Positions 35,684-44,822 of a stretch of 64,000 bases of DNA are shown one piece after another; the stretch's first letter is position 1; each line of letters starts with the position of its first letter. Source of the stretch: Gallionella sp. (lineage in GTDB: Bacteria > Pseudomonadota > Gammaproteobacteria > Burkholderiales > Gallionellaceae). The DNA lies in contig JAQTLM010000006.1 in assembly GCA_028714895.1 (NCBI GenBank), positions 1 to 64,000 of the forward strand, read 5' to 3'. A model generated the notes under the pieces. It saw only the letters and a program-made list of their open reading frames with translations, was not told where the DNA came from and did not search any database. The position numbers and the translations under genes were made by a program.

Positions 35684-36304
35684 TTATTTTGAAGTGCCGC
35701 TATGGGCGGGCAGCTTCGCCAGCCACTCCTTTGCCATGGATCGCGCCTTTTCGATTTGCTCGCGGCTCATCCTGGTTTCGATCTCATCCATGTTGTCCTG
35801 AGCCACTTCAAAACCTGCCGCCACAGCCAGATTAAACCACTTGTGCGCCTGCACCAAGTCAGCCTGTACTGTGCCTTGCCCCCTTTCATACATCCCGCCG
35901 AGGATATACAGCGCCTCCCCATGCCCCTGCTCAGCCGCCTTGTGATACCACGATACGGCTTCCTTGTCGTCATGCGGGACTCCGATCCCTTTTTCGTACA
36001 TCACGCCAAGAGATGTCTGCGCCTGTGCATTACCCTGCAAGGCTGCCTTGCGATACCATGATGCCGCCTTTGCGTGATCCTGCGGAACGCCGTTTCCGCT
36101 GCCATGCATCTCCCCGAGGAGCACTTGCGCTTTGGCATCCCCCTTCTCCGCAAGGGGGATCAGTTCTTTTAATGCCACAGAAAAATGGCCATTTCTGTAT
36201 GCAACGACTCCCTCATGCAAACCGGCCTGCGCACCTGCGCTAGCCATAAGGAAAAATACTGTAAAAATCAGGCCAAAAAAAGTTTTCATTGTCGCGTTAC
36301 TCAT
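35684..36304 (-). CDS. Sel1-repeat periplasmic protein
   Basis: A 206-residue exported protein: an N-terminal signal (MKTFFGLIFTVFFLMASAGAQA, five residues into the frame) followed by four Sel1-like repeats (AQVLLGEMHGSGNGVPQDHAKAASWYRKAA, AQTSLGVMYEKGIGVPHDD, ALYILGGMYERGQGTVQAD, and a partial fourth). These alpha-alpha repeats mediate protein contacts, often at the cell envelope. MSNATMKTFF at 36304 or MKTFF at 36289 could start it. A TATAAT box lies at 36409-36404 on this strand. Confidence 0.88.
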   Translation of the reverse strand: MSNATMKTFFGLIFTVFFLMASAGAQAGLHEGVVAYRNGHFSVALKELIPLAEKGDAKAQVLLGEMHGSGNGVPQDHAKAASWYRKAALQGNAQAQTSLGVMYEKGIGVPHDDKEAVSWYHKAAEQGHGEALYILGGMYERGQGTVQADLVQAHKWFNLAVAAGFEVAQDNMDEIETRMSREQIEKARSMAKEWLAKLPAHSGTSK

Positions 36305-36641
36305 GGTTTGTATTTTCAAGTTAAACCTCGAATCAAAATATCGGCTTGGATGCCTTGCCGGATAAATTGCGCCTTCGAAGTTGCCGTGGTTACAGCGGGC
36401 AAAATTATACGGCACGCCATAAAAAAGGTCGGCCAAATGACCCATAACCAAGCAGATTTAAGGTGCGGAAATGGCCAGTGAAAACGGCTGTTTAGCGAAG
36501 GGCAACTATTATCATTTCAGCAAGCCATTACCGGCTGGCCGGTTCGGCGCGTTTTGCGGGAAATAAAAAGTTGATACTTGTTCGGTGATAAATTTTTGCA
36601 GAGTTACATGATCTGTTTATCGATGACGGCGCATCCTCCGT
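36305..36641. other. Gap between the Sel1 gene and the cyclase gene
   Basis: About 340 bp without a gene. A minus-strand TATAAT (36409-36404, weak CCGACC at 17 bp) is a possible promoter for the Sel1 gene. CCGGCTGGCCGG at 36531 is a short palindrome. Nothing else is recognisable. Confidence 0.45.
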
Positions 36642-38954
36642 TTATTTCGACTCCATTACCCACACTCCCGTCCAATCGTCTGGCGGCGGGTTAACCTTGA
36701 GGTGTTCGGCGCGCTCGATAAAGAGCTGGCTCGGCTTGTCATTGGGATTGAGCGCCACTGCCTCCGTGAACAGCCTGATGGCCTGGTCCCAGCGGCGGGC
36801 ACGGTAGCTGGCCAGCCCATCCTTGAACAACTCCAGCACCTCGGCGATGTTGGGAAACGTCTCCTCGGTGTGGTAAGAGAGGATTTCGTATATCGACACC
36901 GGTTCGGTCTTGCCCTTGACCACCACCAGATCGACTTCCCTTTTCCGGTAGGTGCCCTGCAATTTGCGCACCGTAAATTCACTGATCAGTATCCTGGTGC
37001 CATATTGCTTGCAGGCAGACTCCAGGCGGGAAGCCAAGTTGACCCCGTCGCCGATGATGGTGAAATCCATGCGTTTTTTCGAGCCGATGTTGCCGGACAC
37101 TACGCTATCGGTATTCAGGCCGACGCCGATATTGACCGGCAGCCTGCCCTCGCCGATACGCTGATGATTCCACGCTTCCAGCGTCTTGATCATCGCGATG
37201 GCGGCACGCACCGCGCGATCGGCATCGTCTTCGTGCCCCTCCGGGATACCGAACGCCGCCATGATGGCATCGCCGATGAACTTGTCCAGCATCCCTTCCT
37301 CGCGCTGGATGCACTCCACCATCAGCGTGAAATACTCGTTGAGCAACGCCACCGTGCCCTGCGCGCCGAGCTGCTCGGTCAACGTGGTAAACCCGCGTAT
37401 GTCGGAAAACAATACCGTGCATTCCACGTCCTTGCCGCCCAGCACTTCCGCGCCGGCAGCCACCATCCGGTCGGCGATGCCGGGATCCATGTAGCGCGAC
37501 ATGGTGGACTTGATGCGTTTCTCGCTGCTGATATCTTCGATTACAAACATCGAGCCGATGCGCTTCTGGTCGATGTTGAGCAGCGGCTGCACGGTGAGGT
37601 TGACCGACAGGGTCTCGCCAGCCACTTGCAGCGGCGCATCCATGGAAGTCTGCTGCTCGCCGCTTTCGTGCACCAGCTTGAGTTTTTCCAGCACCCAGGC
37701 GTTAGCGTCCACGAAAAATTCCGTCACCGGCTTGTGCAGCACTTCTTCCGCGCGTGCCTTGAGAATGCGCAGGCCGGCCGCATTGCAGGTGGCGATGCAC
37801 TCGTTCTCGTCCAGCGTGATCAGGCCATTCGACATCGATTCCAGCATGGCCTCGTTGTAGTTCTTCATCGCCTGCACGTCGGCGAATAGCTTGGCATTTT
37901 CCAGCGCGATGGAAATCTGTGCGGTGAAGGCGCGCAGCCGCGATTCGTCGTCGCTGGTGAACGGGCCGCCGTGCCGGTTCAGCACTTGGGTCACGCCGAT
38001 GGTCTTGCCGTGCTTGTTGATGATCGGCACGCACAGGATCGAGCGCGTGAAGAAGCCGGTCTTCTTGTCGAACCCCGGATTGAAGCGCAGATCGGCGTAG
38101 GCGTAAGGGATATTGATTGACTTGCCGGAGGTAAATACCGCGCCCGCGATGCCGAGATGGTTGGGCAGGCGTATCTGCATCGACTCCAGCCCCTGCCCGA
38201 CTTCCGACCACAACTGGTTGGTCTTCTCATCGTTGAGGAACAGCGTGGAGCGCTCGGCATTGAGCATGCGCGTCGCCTCGCCCATCACTTTCTGCAACAG
38301 CGAGCCGAGCTTGATGTCGGCGGTGACTTCGGAGACGACGTCGATGAACTCCATCTCCTGTTTGTGCAGCACCTTCATGTGCTCGATGAACTGGGCGCTT
38401 TGCAGCGCGAGCGTTCCCTGGCTGGTCATCGCTTCGAGCAGGTGCAGGTCATGCCGGTTGAATTTGCCTTTGCGCTTGTTGAGCGTCTGCGCGACACCGA
38501 TGACCTCGCCCTTCACCGTCTTGATCGGCACGCACAGGATATTGTGCGTGACGAAACCGGTCTGCTCGTCGATGGAGCGGTTGAAGCGCGGATCGGAGTA
38601 GGCATCGTGAATGATCAGTGGCTCACCGGTGATGAACACACTGCCGGCAACGCCACTGTTGTTGAGCATGCGAATCTCGCGCTGGATATTGCCTTGAGCG
38701 ACGCGGGAATAGAGTTCGTTGCTTTCCGGGTCGTTGAGGAACAACGACCCGCGTTCCGCATTGAGCCGGGCGGTAGTCATATCCACCAGTGCGTTGAGCA
38801 CCTCGTCGAGCGTGTCGAACTCCGCCATCTTGTGAGAGACGTCGAGCAGCAACTCGGCCATGTGCAAACGGCGGCGCTGCTGTGTACCGTTCTGCTCGGC
38901 ATCCGGCTTCGGCTTCTTGCGTGATGCGTTGGCGTTTGGCTGTTCCATCTTCAT
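36642..38954 (-). CDS. GAF-GAF-PAS class III adenylate/guanylate cyclase
   Basis: A 770-residue cytoplasmic cyclase. Two GAF domains (about 35-190 and 205-365) repeat the motif FLND..SNELYS, GVAGSVF and ILCVPI, a PAS domain follows (about 370-490), then a class III catalytic domain (about 520-690) with FSDIRGFTTLTEQLG and GDAIMAAFG for metal and nucleotide binding. The C-terminus has a short TPR-like segment (YRARRWDQAIRLFTEAVALNPND). Whether ATP or GTP is used cannot be told by eye. The coiled-coil gene ends 10 bp upstream, so the pair is probably an operon. Confidence 0.93.
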   Translation of the reverse strand: MKMEQPNANASRKKPKPDAEQNGTQQRRRLHMAELLLDVSHKMAEFDTLDEVLNALVDMTTARLNAERGSLFLNDPESNELYSRVAQGNIQREIRMLNNSGVAGSVFITGEPLIIHDAYSDPRFNRSIDEQTGFVTHNILCVPIKTVKGEVIGVAQTLNKRKGKFNRHDLHLLEAMTSQGTLALQSAQFIEHMKVLHKQEMEFIDVVSEVTADIKLGSLLQKVMGEATRMLNAERSTLFLNDEKTNQLWSEVGQGLESMQIRLPNHLGIAGAVFTSGKSINIPYAYADLRFNPGFDKKTGFFTRSILCVPIINKHGKTIGVTQVLNRHGGPFTSDDESRLRAFTAQISIALENAKLFADVQAMKNYNEAMLESMSNGLITLDENECIATCNAAGLRILKARAEEVLHKPVTEFFVDANAWVLEKLKLVHESGEQQTSMDAPLQVAGETLSVNLTVQPLLNIDQKRIGSMFVIEDISSEKRIKSTMSRYMDPGIADRMVAAGAEVLGGKDVECTVLFSDIRGFTTLTEQLGAQGTVALLNEYFTLMVECIQREEGMLDKFIGDAIMAAFGIPEGHEDDADRAVRAAIAMIKTLEAWNHQRIGEGRLPVNIGVGLNTDSVVSGNIGSKKRMDFTIIGDGVNLASRLESACKQYGTRILISEFTVRKLQGTYRKREVDLVVVKGKTEPVSIYEILSYHTEETFPNIAEVLELFKDGLASYRARRWDQAIRLFTEAVALNPNDKPSQLFIERAEHLKVNPPPDDWTGVWVMESK

Positions 38955-38964
38955 CCCGGCAGGT

Positions 38965-39513
38965 TCAGGTTATGGTTTTCGCGGATTGTGTTTCGAATTG
39001 TTCACGCAGCATGCGGATTGTGCCATGTAACTGCGTGAGTTCGCCATGATGCTGGTTAAGCTGATCACGCAGCGCGTTTTCCTGCTCGGTATGGGCAAGT
39101 TCGATGGCTTCGCGCAAGGTGGCAATGGTTGCTTTCAATTGGGCAATTTCGGCACTCGCCCCGCTGATCGCCTGCCTGGTACTGCTGTCCTTGTCGATGT
39201 ACGCGGCTTCAAGAGCGTCGCGTAGCGAGGCAACCGTTGCCTTTAACTGCAGGAGTTCATGATGGTTGGCAACGGTGGCTTGTTGAACCGCCTTTTCACG
39301 TTCCACTCGCGCCTTCTCCAACTCCTCGCGCAACGCGGCCACGGTAGTTTTCAGTTGCGCGATATCGGCGTTAGTGGCAATGGCCGAGGCGCGCAGCCGC
39401 TCGTCCGTTTCCGCGTGAGCAGTCTCCAACTCCTGGCGCAAAGCAACCACTGTGCGCTTAAAATCGCGCAGCCCCGCTTGAGCAAGAATCAGTTCGTCGT
39501 TCTCTTGCGCCAT
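38965..39513 (-). CDS. Coiled-coil protein with 36-residue repeats
   Basis: The 182 residues consist almost wholly of five tandem repeats with a 36-residue period, each opening with a variant of QLKATVAALREELE (FKRTVVALRQELE, QLKTTVAALREELE, QLKATVASLRDALE, QLKATIATLREAIE, QLHGTIRMLREQFE). The heptad pattern predicts a long parallel coiled coil. No signal peptide or enzyme domain is present. It lies directly upstream of the GAF-GAF-PAS cyclase gene on the same strand and may act as its scaffold; that link is inference. Confidence 0.88.
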   Translation of the reverse strand: MAQENDELILAQAGLRDFKRTVVALRQELETAHAETDERLRASAIATNADIAQLKTTVAALREELEKARVEREKAVQQATVANHHELLQLKATVASLRDALEAAYIDKDSSTRQAISGASAEIAQLKATIATLREAIELAHTEQENALRDQLNQHHGELTQLHGTIRMLREQFETQSAKTIT

Positions 39514-39639
39514 CCTGATTACACCCTGTTAGTCGTATTCCCCTTTGTTGCGGTTCGCCTGCTCTCCCCTGTCCACACATCGGGAAAACCGCATCAATTG
39601 CAGCGAATCTTACCACCGGCATTCTTTGAACGCGCAATC

Positions 39640-39680
39640 AGAAAAACAAAAAGGCCAACCTCACGGTTGGCCTTCTGTTT
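39640..39680 (-). terminator. Rho-independent terminator of the efp transcript
   Basis: AAGGCCAACC and GGTTGGCCTT form a 10-bp stem with a TCAC loop. On the minus strand it is followed by TTTTTGTTTTT, matching an intrinsic terminator for efp. Confidence 0.88.
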
Positions 39681-39726
39681 AAATCGAAAGTCGGTTCCCT
39701 CACCTCAACCCTCTGATGAAACCACC

Positions 39727-39775
39727 AGCCATTCGACTAGGCCATCAAAAAACGATGACCAAGTCGCTGGTTATC
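39727..39775. repeat. 49-nt covarying hairpin element, copy 2
   Basis: Same ends (AGCCATTC, GCTGGTTATC), loop core and length as the copy at 17290, with compensatory stem changes at positions 9/39, 14/34 and 17/31 of the element. Confidence 0.8.
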
Positions 39776-39838
39776 CCGCAAGCGGGTGAGGAGGTAATCG
39801 TTCATTCTCCCTCGGGAAGAATGAATATTGATCCTTGA

Positions 39839-40393
39839 TTAAGCGCGTTTTTTGAACTCGTTAGTGCGGGTATCGATTTCGATCTTGTCGCCGATTTCGA
39901 CGAAGGCGGCAACAGGCAATTCAAAACCGGTGTTGATCTTGGCCGGCTTCATCACCTTGCCGGAAGTATCGCCGCGTACAGCGGGCTCGGTATACACGAC
40001 TTCACGCACGATGGTGTTGGGCAACTCGACCGAAATGGCCTTTTCGTTGTAGAACACGACTTCGCACGGCATACCGTCTTCGATGTAATTGATCGCGTCG
40101 CCCATGCTTTCGGCTTCGATTTCATACTGGTTGTATTCGCCATCCATGAACACATACATCGGGTCGGCAAAGTAGGAATAAGTCACTTCCTTGCGATCCA
40201 GCAGGATCTGTTCGAATTTGTCATCAGCGCTATACACGGTTTCTTTTGCGGATTCGGTCAGCAGATTTTTCATCTTCATCTTGACCACCGAGCCATTACG
40301 GCCGGAGCGGCTGTAGTCCGCCTTGAGCACGACCATCGGGTCAGTGCCCACCATAATGACGTTACCTACGCGTACTTCTTGTGCTGTTTTCAT
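39839..40393 (-). CDS. efp: Elongation factor P
   Basis: EF-P relieves ribosome stalling at polyproline. The 184-residue protein has the usual three beta-barrel domains. The tip of domain I reads YSRSGRNGS with arginine at position 32, the residue rhamnosylated by EarP, rather than the lysine modified by EpmA in Enterobacteria. The earP gene lies immediately upstream with a 2-bp gap, which supports that modification route. Confidence 0.98.
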   Translation of the reverse strand: MKTAQEVRVGNVIMVGTDPMVVLKADYSRSGRNGSVVKMKMKNLLTESAKETVYSADDKFEQILLDRKEVTYSYFADPMYVFMDGEYNQYEIEAESMGDAINYIEDGMPCEVVFYNEKAISVELPNTIVREVVYTEPAVRGDTSGKVMKPAKINTGFELPVAAFVEIGDKIEIDTRTNEFKKRA

Positions 40394-40395
40394 GT

Positions 40396-41604
40396 TTACT
40401 GCCCCTCAATTTTCAAGGCGCGCATTCTACCGATTTTTTGAGAAAAATCCAGTAAATTCAACGCCAGATTGTTTGCGGCCAATTGCCGCGCCCAGTGTTG
40501 CGCATACTCGTTCAACTCACCTCGTGCGGCGGCAAGAGCAGGCCAAGCCTGCCCTGCACCTCCGCCGCTGTTCCACGCCCGCCACAGGTCTTGCATCGCC
40601 TGACCCACCGCCGCGCTGAGCGGTACGCAGTACATATCCAAGAAGGCTTGCAGCTTATTCCAGTGTACCGCATCGTGCTGCGGGTAAATTTGCCAGACAA
40701 ACGGACGCGCCGCCCACTGCGCCCGTACGCAGGAATCCTCGCCACGAACGAAGTTGACATCGCATACCCACAATAGTTCATCGTAATGTTCCTGCTCGAC
40801 GAACGGCAGCACGCGTACCTGCAGGTTGCCGCGTGCGTAACTGCTGTCCGCGCGCGGTGCGACATCGCCGAAATATTGCCCTGTCTGCGGCAGGATGCGC
40901 CCCTCCGGCACGAGGCATAACACGGTTTGTGTGCCGCTTGCCCAAGTATCGAATAAATCGTGCAGCGCGGCATTCTCGTAGCCGAACAACGAGATTTTCA
41001 ATGTTTCTGCGCTTGGCATTTCCATGCCGAGCGACTGCCAGAATACCTGCTGCCGCGCGGCATCGTTCTGGAACGCATCGCGCCGCGCAAGCAGGTCATG
41101 TTCCAGCAACAGGCCACCGGTCTGGCTGGTGAAGCCGGGAAAGAAGAAGTATTTGGTCAGCGGCAAGCCCGGATGCGGCGACGGCAGACCATGACAGCCA
41201 CGCACCCAGTCTTCGGCGCTGAGATATTCGAGATTGATCCAGACGGATTGCTGCTGCGCGGCCATCGCCGCGACATAAGACTCCGGCAACTTGCAGGCGA
41301 ATGCTTCAATCACCAGTTCGGCGGGGCGAATCGCTTCCTCATCTCCGTTCGGGCTGAGGTATTGAAGAGTGGGCGGGTTGCCCGATTCGCACCAGCGTCG
41401 CACCTCCACGCCCCGGCAATACTGAATGTCCCGCGCCGCATCCGCCTCATGGCACAGCTTGGCCAAACTATTCAAATCATCCACCCACAGCCTGACGGCG
41501 AGGCCATGCTCATGCGCCAGTTGCCGCGCCAGCCGCCAGCACACGCCGATATCGCCGTAGTTGTCGATAACGTTGCAGAAAATGTCGCATGACTCACTCC
41601 GCAT
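40396..41604 (-). CDS. earP: EF-P arginine rhamnosyltransferase
   Basis: EarP transfers rhamnose from dTDP-beta-L-rhamnose to Arg32 of EF-P. The 402 residues begin with [25 protein letters not shown], the family hallmark with the catalytic aspartate, and contain [57 protein letters not shown] near the nucleotide-sugar site. The start overlaps the end of the upstream ABC permease by 11 bp. rml genes for dTDP-rhamnose are not in this window. Confidence 0.96.
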   Translation of the reverse strand: MRSESCDIFCNVIDNYGDIGVCWRLARQLAHEHGLAVRLWVDDLNSLAKLCHEADAARDIQYCRGVEVRRWCESGNPPTLQYLSPNGDEEAIRPAELVIEAFACKLPESYVAAMAAQQQSVWINLEYLSAEDWVRGCHGLPSPHPGLPLTKYFFFPGFTSQTGGLLLEHDLLARRDAFQNDAARQQVFWQSLGMEMPSAETLKISLFGYENAALHDLFDTWASGTQTVLCLVPEGRILPQTGQYFGDVAPRADSSYARGNLQVRVLPFVEQEHYDELLWVCDVNFVRGEDSCVRAQWAARPFVWQIYPQHDAVHWNKLQAFLDMYCVPLSAAVGQAMQDLWRAWNSGGGAGQAWPALAAARGELNEYAQHWARQLAANNLALNLLDFSQKIGRMRALKIEGQ

Positions 41605-42793
41605 GCAACGCCTCCACCGGATCGAGCCGTGCCGCGCGCATGGCCGGTGCGACGCCTGCCGCGAGGCCGATGGTCACCGCGCTGAGTTCGGCAAGCACGG
41701 CAAACAGCCACGGCGTATGTACCGGCAGCGCGGGGAACAGCAGGTGCAAGCCTTGTGCGATGCCGACCCCAAGCGCCAGTCCGGCCAATCCGCCCAACGC
41801 AGACAGCAGCATCGCCTCGCCCAGAAACAACGCGAGCACCTGCCGTTCGCGCGCACCCAAGGCGCGCAGCAGGCCGATCTCGGAAGTGCGCTCGGTGACC
41901 GCCATGGTCATGATGGTCAGGATGCCCACTGCGCCGACCAGCAGCGAGATGCCGCCCAGCGCGCCGACGGCGAAGGTGATGACGTCGAGTACCGAGCTCA
42001 GCACGTCAAGCGCCTGCTCCTGCGAAATGATCGTGAAATCCTCGCTCCCGTGCCTGTCCTTGAGACGTTCGGTAATGGAACGTATCACCGCATTAACATC
42101 GGCGCTGGCGCGATAGCTCACTTGCATCTCTATCAGCCCCGAGCGGTTGAGCAGCTCCATCGCGCGCGCTGCCGGGATAATCACGATATCGTCCATATCG
42201 AAACCGAGTATCTGTCCCTTGGATTCCATCACGCCGATCACGCGGTAACGTTGCCCGCCGACGCGCAGATAACTGCCGAGCGGATTCTGCCCGGCAAAAA
42301 GTTCCTGGTTCACCTTCGCACCGAGTACGACGAACGCGCGCGCCTGCTCGTTGTCCTCATCGGTCCAGAAGCTGCCGCTCTGCACTTTCATCGTGAACGC
42401 CTTGGCAAAATCGCGCCCTTCGCCCAACACCGTGGTGCGCCGCGTCTTGCCATTGGCGCGCACCTCGGCGTTGCCCATCACGCTGGGATTAACGTTTTCG
42501 ACATAAGGCAAGTGGCGCAGCGCATCCGCGTCCTCCAGCGAAAGCGGTCTGACCGAGCCGAACACGCCAACATTGCCGCCGTGGGTCTTCGTCTTGCCCG
42601 GCTGGATGGTGATGATGTTGGTGCCGAACTGGCTGAACTCGGACAGCACGAACTGATGCAACCCTTCGCCGATGGATGTCAGCAGGATCACCGCCGTGAT
42701 GCCGATGGCGATGCCCAGGCCGGTCAGGAAGCTGCGCATCCGGTAAGACAGGAAGCTGGAGGTGGTCAGTTTGACGAGGTCAGGAAATAACAT
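41594..42793 (-). CDS. MacB-type ABC transporter permease 2
   Basis: A 399-residue FtsX-family permease: one N-terminal membrane segment, a periplasmic MacB core domain (about 45-245, with TIQPGKTKTHGGN and FVVLGAKVNQELF) and three C-terminal segments with the FtsX motif MAVTERTSEIGLLRALGARERQVLALFL. It lacks the ATPase domain fused in true MacB. The ribosome site before the ATG at 42793 falls within or next to the arm of a repeat element. Together with the genes upstream it should form a tripartite efflux or lipid-export complex. Confidence 0.93.
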   Translation of the reverse strand: MLFPDLVKLTTSSFLSYRMRSFLTGLGIAIGITAVILLTSIGEGLHQFVLSEFSQFGTNIITIQPGKTKTHGGNVGVFGSVRPLSLEDADALRHLPYVENVNPSVMGNAEVRANGKTRRTTVLGEGRDFAKAFTMKVQSGSFWTDEDNEQARAFVVLGAKVNQELFAGQNPLGSYLRVGGQRYRVIGVMESKGQILGFDMDDIVIIPAARAMELLNRSGLIEMQVSYRASADVNAVIRSITERLKDRHGSEDFTIISQEQALDVLSSVLDVITFAVGALGGISLLVGAVGILTIMTMAVTERTSEIGLLRALGARERQVLALFLGEAMLLSALGGLAGLALGVGIAQGLHLLFPALPVHTPWLFAVLAELSAVTIGLAAGVAPAMRAARLDPVEALHAE

Positions 42794-42797
42794 GGCG

Positions 42798-42911
42798 CGT
42801 CATTCCCGCGAAGGCGGGAATCCAGCTAATTGAACAAACCCCGCGAAGCGGGACAAAACCAAACTGCCTGTTGAATAAAAACACTGGATTCCCGCCTTCG
42901 CGGGAATGACG
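42798..42911. repeat. CGTCATTCCCGC...GCGGGAATGACG element between two permease genes
   Basis: Perfect arms of about 25 bp enclose some 60 bp with a CCCGCGAAGCGGG hairpin. The element sits 4 bp before the second permease start, and its arm sequence GGGAATGACG contains the only plausible ribosome-binding bases. Confidence 0.9.
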
Positions 42912-42936
42912 AAATTCATTGCCATGATTGCACTCA

Positions 42937-44145
42937 TTACCTTCCAGCCAGCGCTGCAACCGGATCAAGCCGCGCTGCGCGCCGTGCAGGCCACACGCTG
43001 AACAGGATGCCCGTCCCCAACGCCGTGGTGCAGGCCGCGAGCACCGCCCACCACGGCGGGCTGACCGGCAGGCTGGGGTATATCTGCCCGATGATGGTGC
43101 TGCCCGCATAGCCCAGCACCAGCCCTGCCGCACTGCCGATAGCGGAAAGCAAGGCCGCCTCAGCAAAGAACAATGCGCGTATCTGTTTGCCCGGCGCGCC
43201 CAGTGCCTTGAGCAGCCCGATTTCCCTGACGCGCTGCGCCACGGCGATCAGCATCACATTCATGATCAGCACGCCCGCCACCACCAGGCTGATCGCGGCG
43301 ATGCCGCCAACCGCCATGGTCAGCGCGGTAAGTATCCGGTCGAAGGTGGCGAGCACGGCATCCTGCGTGATCACCGTCACATCCTTCTCGCCGCTGTGGC
43401 GCTGGAACATGATCTCTTCGGCTTCGTGCCTGGCCTGCTCGACCGCATCACGGCTCTTCGCTTCGATCAGGACGCGAAACAGTCCCGACGTGTTGAATAT
43501 CTGATGTGCGGACGCGACCGGCACGATCACCAGCTCGTCGGTGCGCATCCCCATCGATTCGCCTTGCGATGCCAGCACGCCGATGACGCGGAACCGCCGG
43601 TCGCCAAGCCGCACCCAAGCGCCGACAGCCTGCTCGTTGCCGAACAATTCGCGCTTGATCTGGTTGCCCAGCACGCATACCGATGTGCTTTCGTGAATGT
43701 CGCCCGCGGGTAGGAATTTGCCGATGCCCATGCTCATGTGGCGCACTTCCAGCAAGTCCGAGGTCGAACCGAGCACCACCACTTCGCGGTTCAACGCATC
43801 GCGCGAAAGCGTGGCGGAACCGATGGTCAGCGGCGCGATGCGTTTGACGGCATGGCTGCGCAGGATCGCTTCCGCATCATCCAGCGATATCTCGCGCGGC
43901 ACCTGCCCGATCAACATGCCGGGTGTGATGCCCGCCGTCTCGGTACGCCCCGGCAACAAAATCACCAGGTTGGTGCCAAGCGAAGAGAATTGATCGACCA
44001 CATAGCGGCGCGCGCCTTCACCGAGGGCAGTGAGCACCACCACCGCCGCGACGCCGATAGACATCGCCAGCATCATCAACAGCGTGCGCGTCGGGCTGCC
44101 GCGCAGGCTGCCTGATGCAAACTGCGCGACATCAATCAGTCTCAC
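42937..44145 (-). CDS. MacB-type ABC transporter permease 1
   Basis: A 402-residue paralogue of the next permease with the same layout: N-terminal membrane segment, periplasmic core (VILLPGRTETAGITPG, VCVLGNQIKRELFG) and C-terminal FtsX region with AVAQRVREIGLLKALGAPGKQIRALFF. Its start overlaps the stop of the ATPase gene as ATGA. Two different half-transporters in one operon suggest a heterodimeric transporter, as in LolCDE-like systems. Confidence 0.93.
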   Translation of the reverse strand: MRLIDVAQFASGSLRGSPTRTLLMMLAMSIGVAAVVVLTALGEGARRYVVDQFSSLGTNLVILLPGRTETAGITPGMLIGQVPREISLDDAEAILRSHAVKRIAPLTIGSATLSRDALNREVVVLGSTSDLLEVRHMSMGIGKFLPAGDIHESTSVCVLGNQIKRELFGNEQAVGAWVRLGDRRFRVIGVLASQGESMGMRTDELVIVPVASAHQIFNTSGLFRVLIEAKSRDAVEQARHEAEEIMFQRHSGEKDVTVITQDAVLATFDRILTALTMAVGGIAAISLVVAGVLIMNVMLIAVAQRVREIGLLKALGAPGKQIRALFFAEAALLSAIGSAAGLVLGYAGSTIIGQIYPSLPVSPPWWAVLAACTTALGTGILFSVWPARRAARLDPVAALAGR

Positions 44146-44822
44146 GTGCTTCTTCCGGTATCGCGGACGATCTGCCCATCCACCATGTGAATCTGCCGCG
44201 CTGCACGCCCGCCTAGAGCAGGATCGTGGGTAACGAGTATCAAGGCGACTTTTTGCTCGACTAGTTGTTCGAGCAGATTCATCACCTCTTTGCCGGTAGT
44301 TTGATCGAGGTTGCCGGTCGGCTCGTCAGCCAGCAGCACGGCGGGGTGCATGCTGGTCGCGCGGGCGATTGCGACACGCTGGCGCTGCCCGCCGGAGAGC
44401 TGGTCGGGGCGATGATCGGCGCGATCGGTTAAGCCATAGTTCTCCAGCAATTGCGCCACGCGTGTCTTGCGTTCGGCGGGAGGAATCCCCGCCAATATCA
44501 GCGGCAACTCGATGTTCATCGCGGCGGTCAGGCGCGGCACCAGATGGAACGCCTGGAATACGAAGCCGACTTTTTCGCTGCGCACCCTGGCCTGCTGTTC
44601 ATCGGTCAATGCGGTAACGTCCCCGCCATCCAGCCGGTAAGCGCCGGAACTCGGACGATCCAGCAGGCCGATCAAATTGAGCAAGGTGGATTTGCCGGAA
44701 CCGGATGGCCCCATGATCGAAACATAGTCACCCGCCGCGATGTTCAGGTCGATGCCGCGCAACGCGGCGACCTGCTGATCGCCGACCGTGAAGCTGCGGC
44801 TGACTTTTTCTAGCCGAATCAT
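44142..44822 (-). CDS. MacB/LolD-type ABC transporter ATPase
   Basis: A 226-residue nucleotide-binding subunit with Walker [11 protein letters not shown]-loop [15 protein letters not shown], signature [14 protein letters not shown], Walker [13 protein letters not shown] and the switch His in LVTHDPA. It belongs to the mechanotransmission group (MacB, LolD, FtsE) and should drive the two permeases encoded downstream. Both ends overlap neighbours as ATGA. Confidence 0.95.
   Translation of the reverse strand: MIRLEKVSRSFTVGDQQVAALRGIDLNIAAGDYVSIMGPSGSGKSTLLNLIGLLDRPSSGAYRLDGGDVTALTDEQQARVRSEKVGFVFQAFHLVPRLTAAMNIELPLILAGIPPAERKTRVAQLLENYGLTDRADHRPDQLSGGQRQRVAIARATSMHPAVLLADEPTGNLDQTTGKEVMNLLEQLVEQKVALILVTHDPALGGRAARQIHMVDGQIVRDTGRST

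Larger units (their letters stand above)
39514..39838. other. Gap holding the efp terminator and a hairpin element
   Basis: This 325-bp gap contains the efp terminator near 39640-39680, the second 49-nt covarying hairpin (39727-39775) and flanking CTCACCTCAACCCTC / GCGGGTGAGG sequence that forms an outer stem. I see no gene. Confidence 0.6.
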
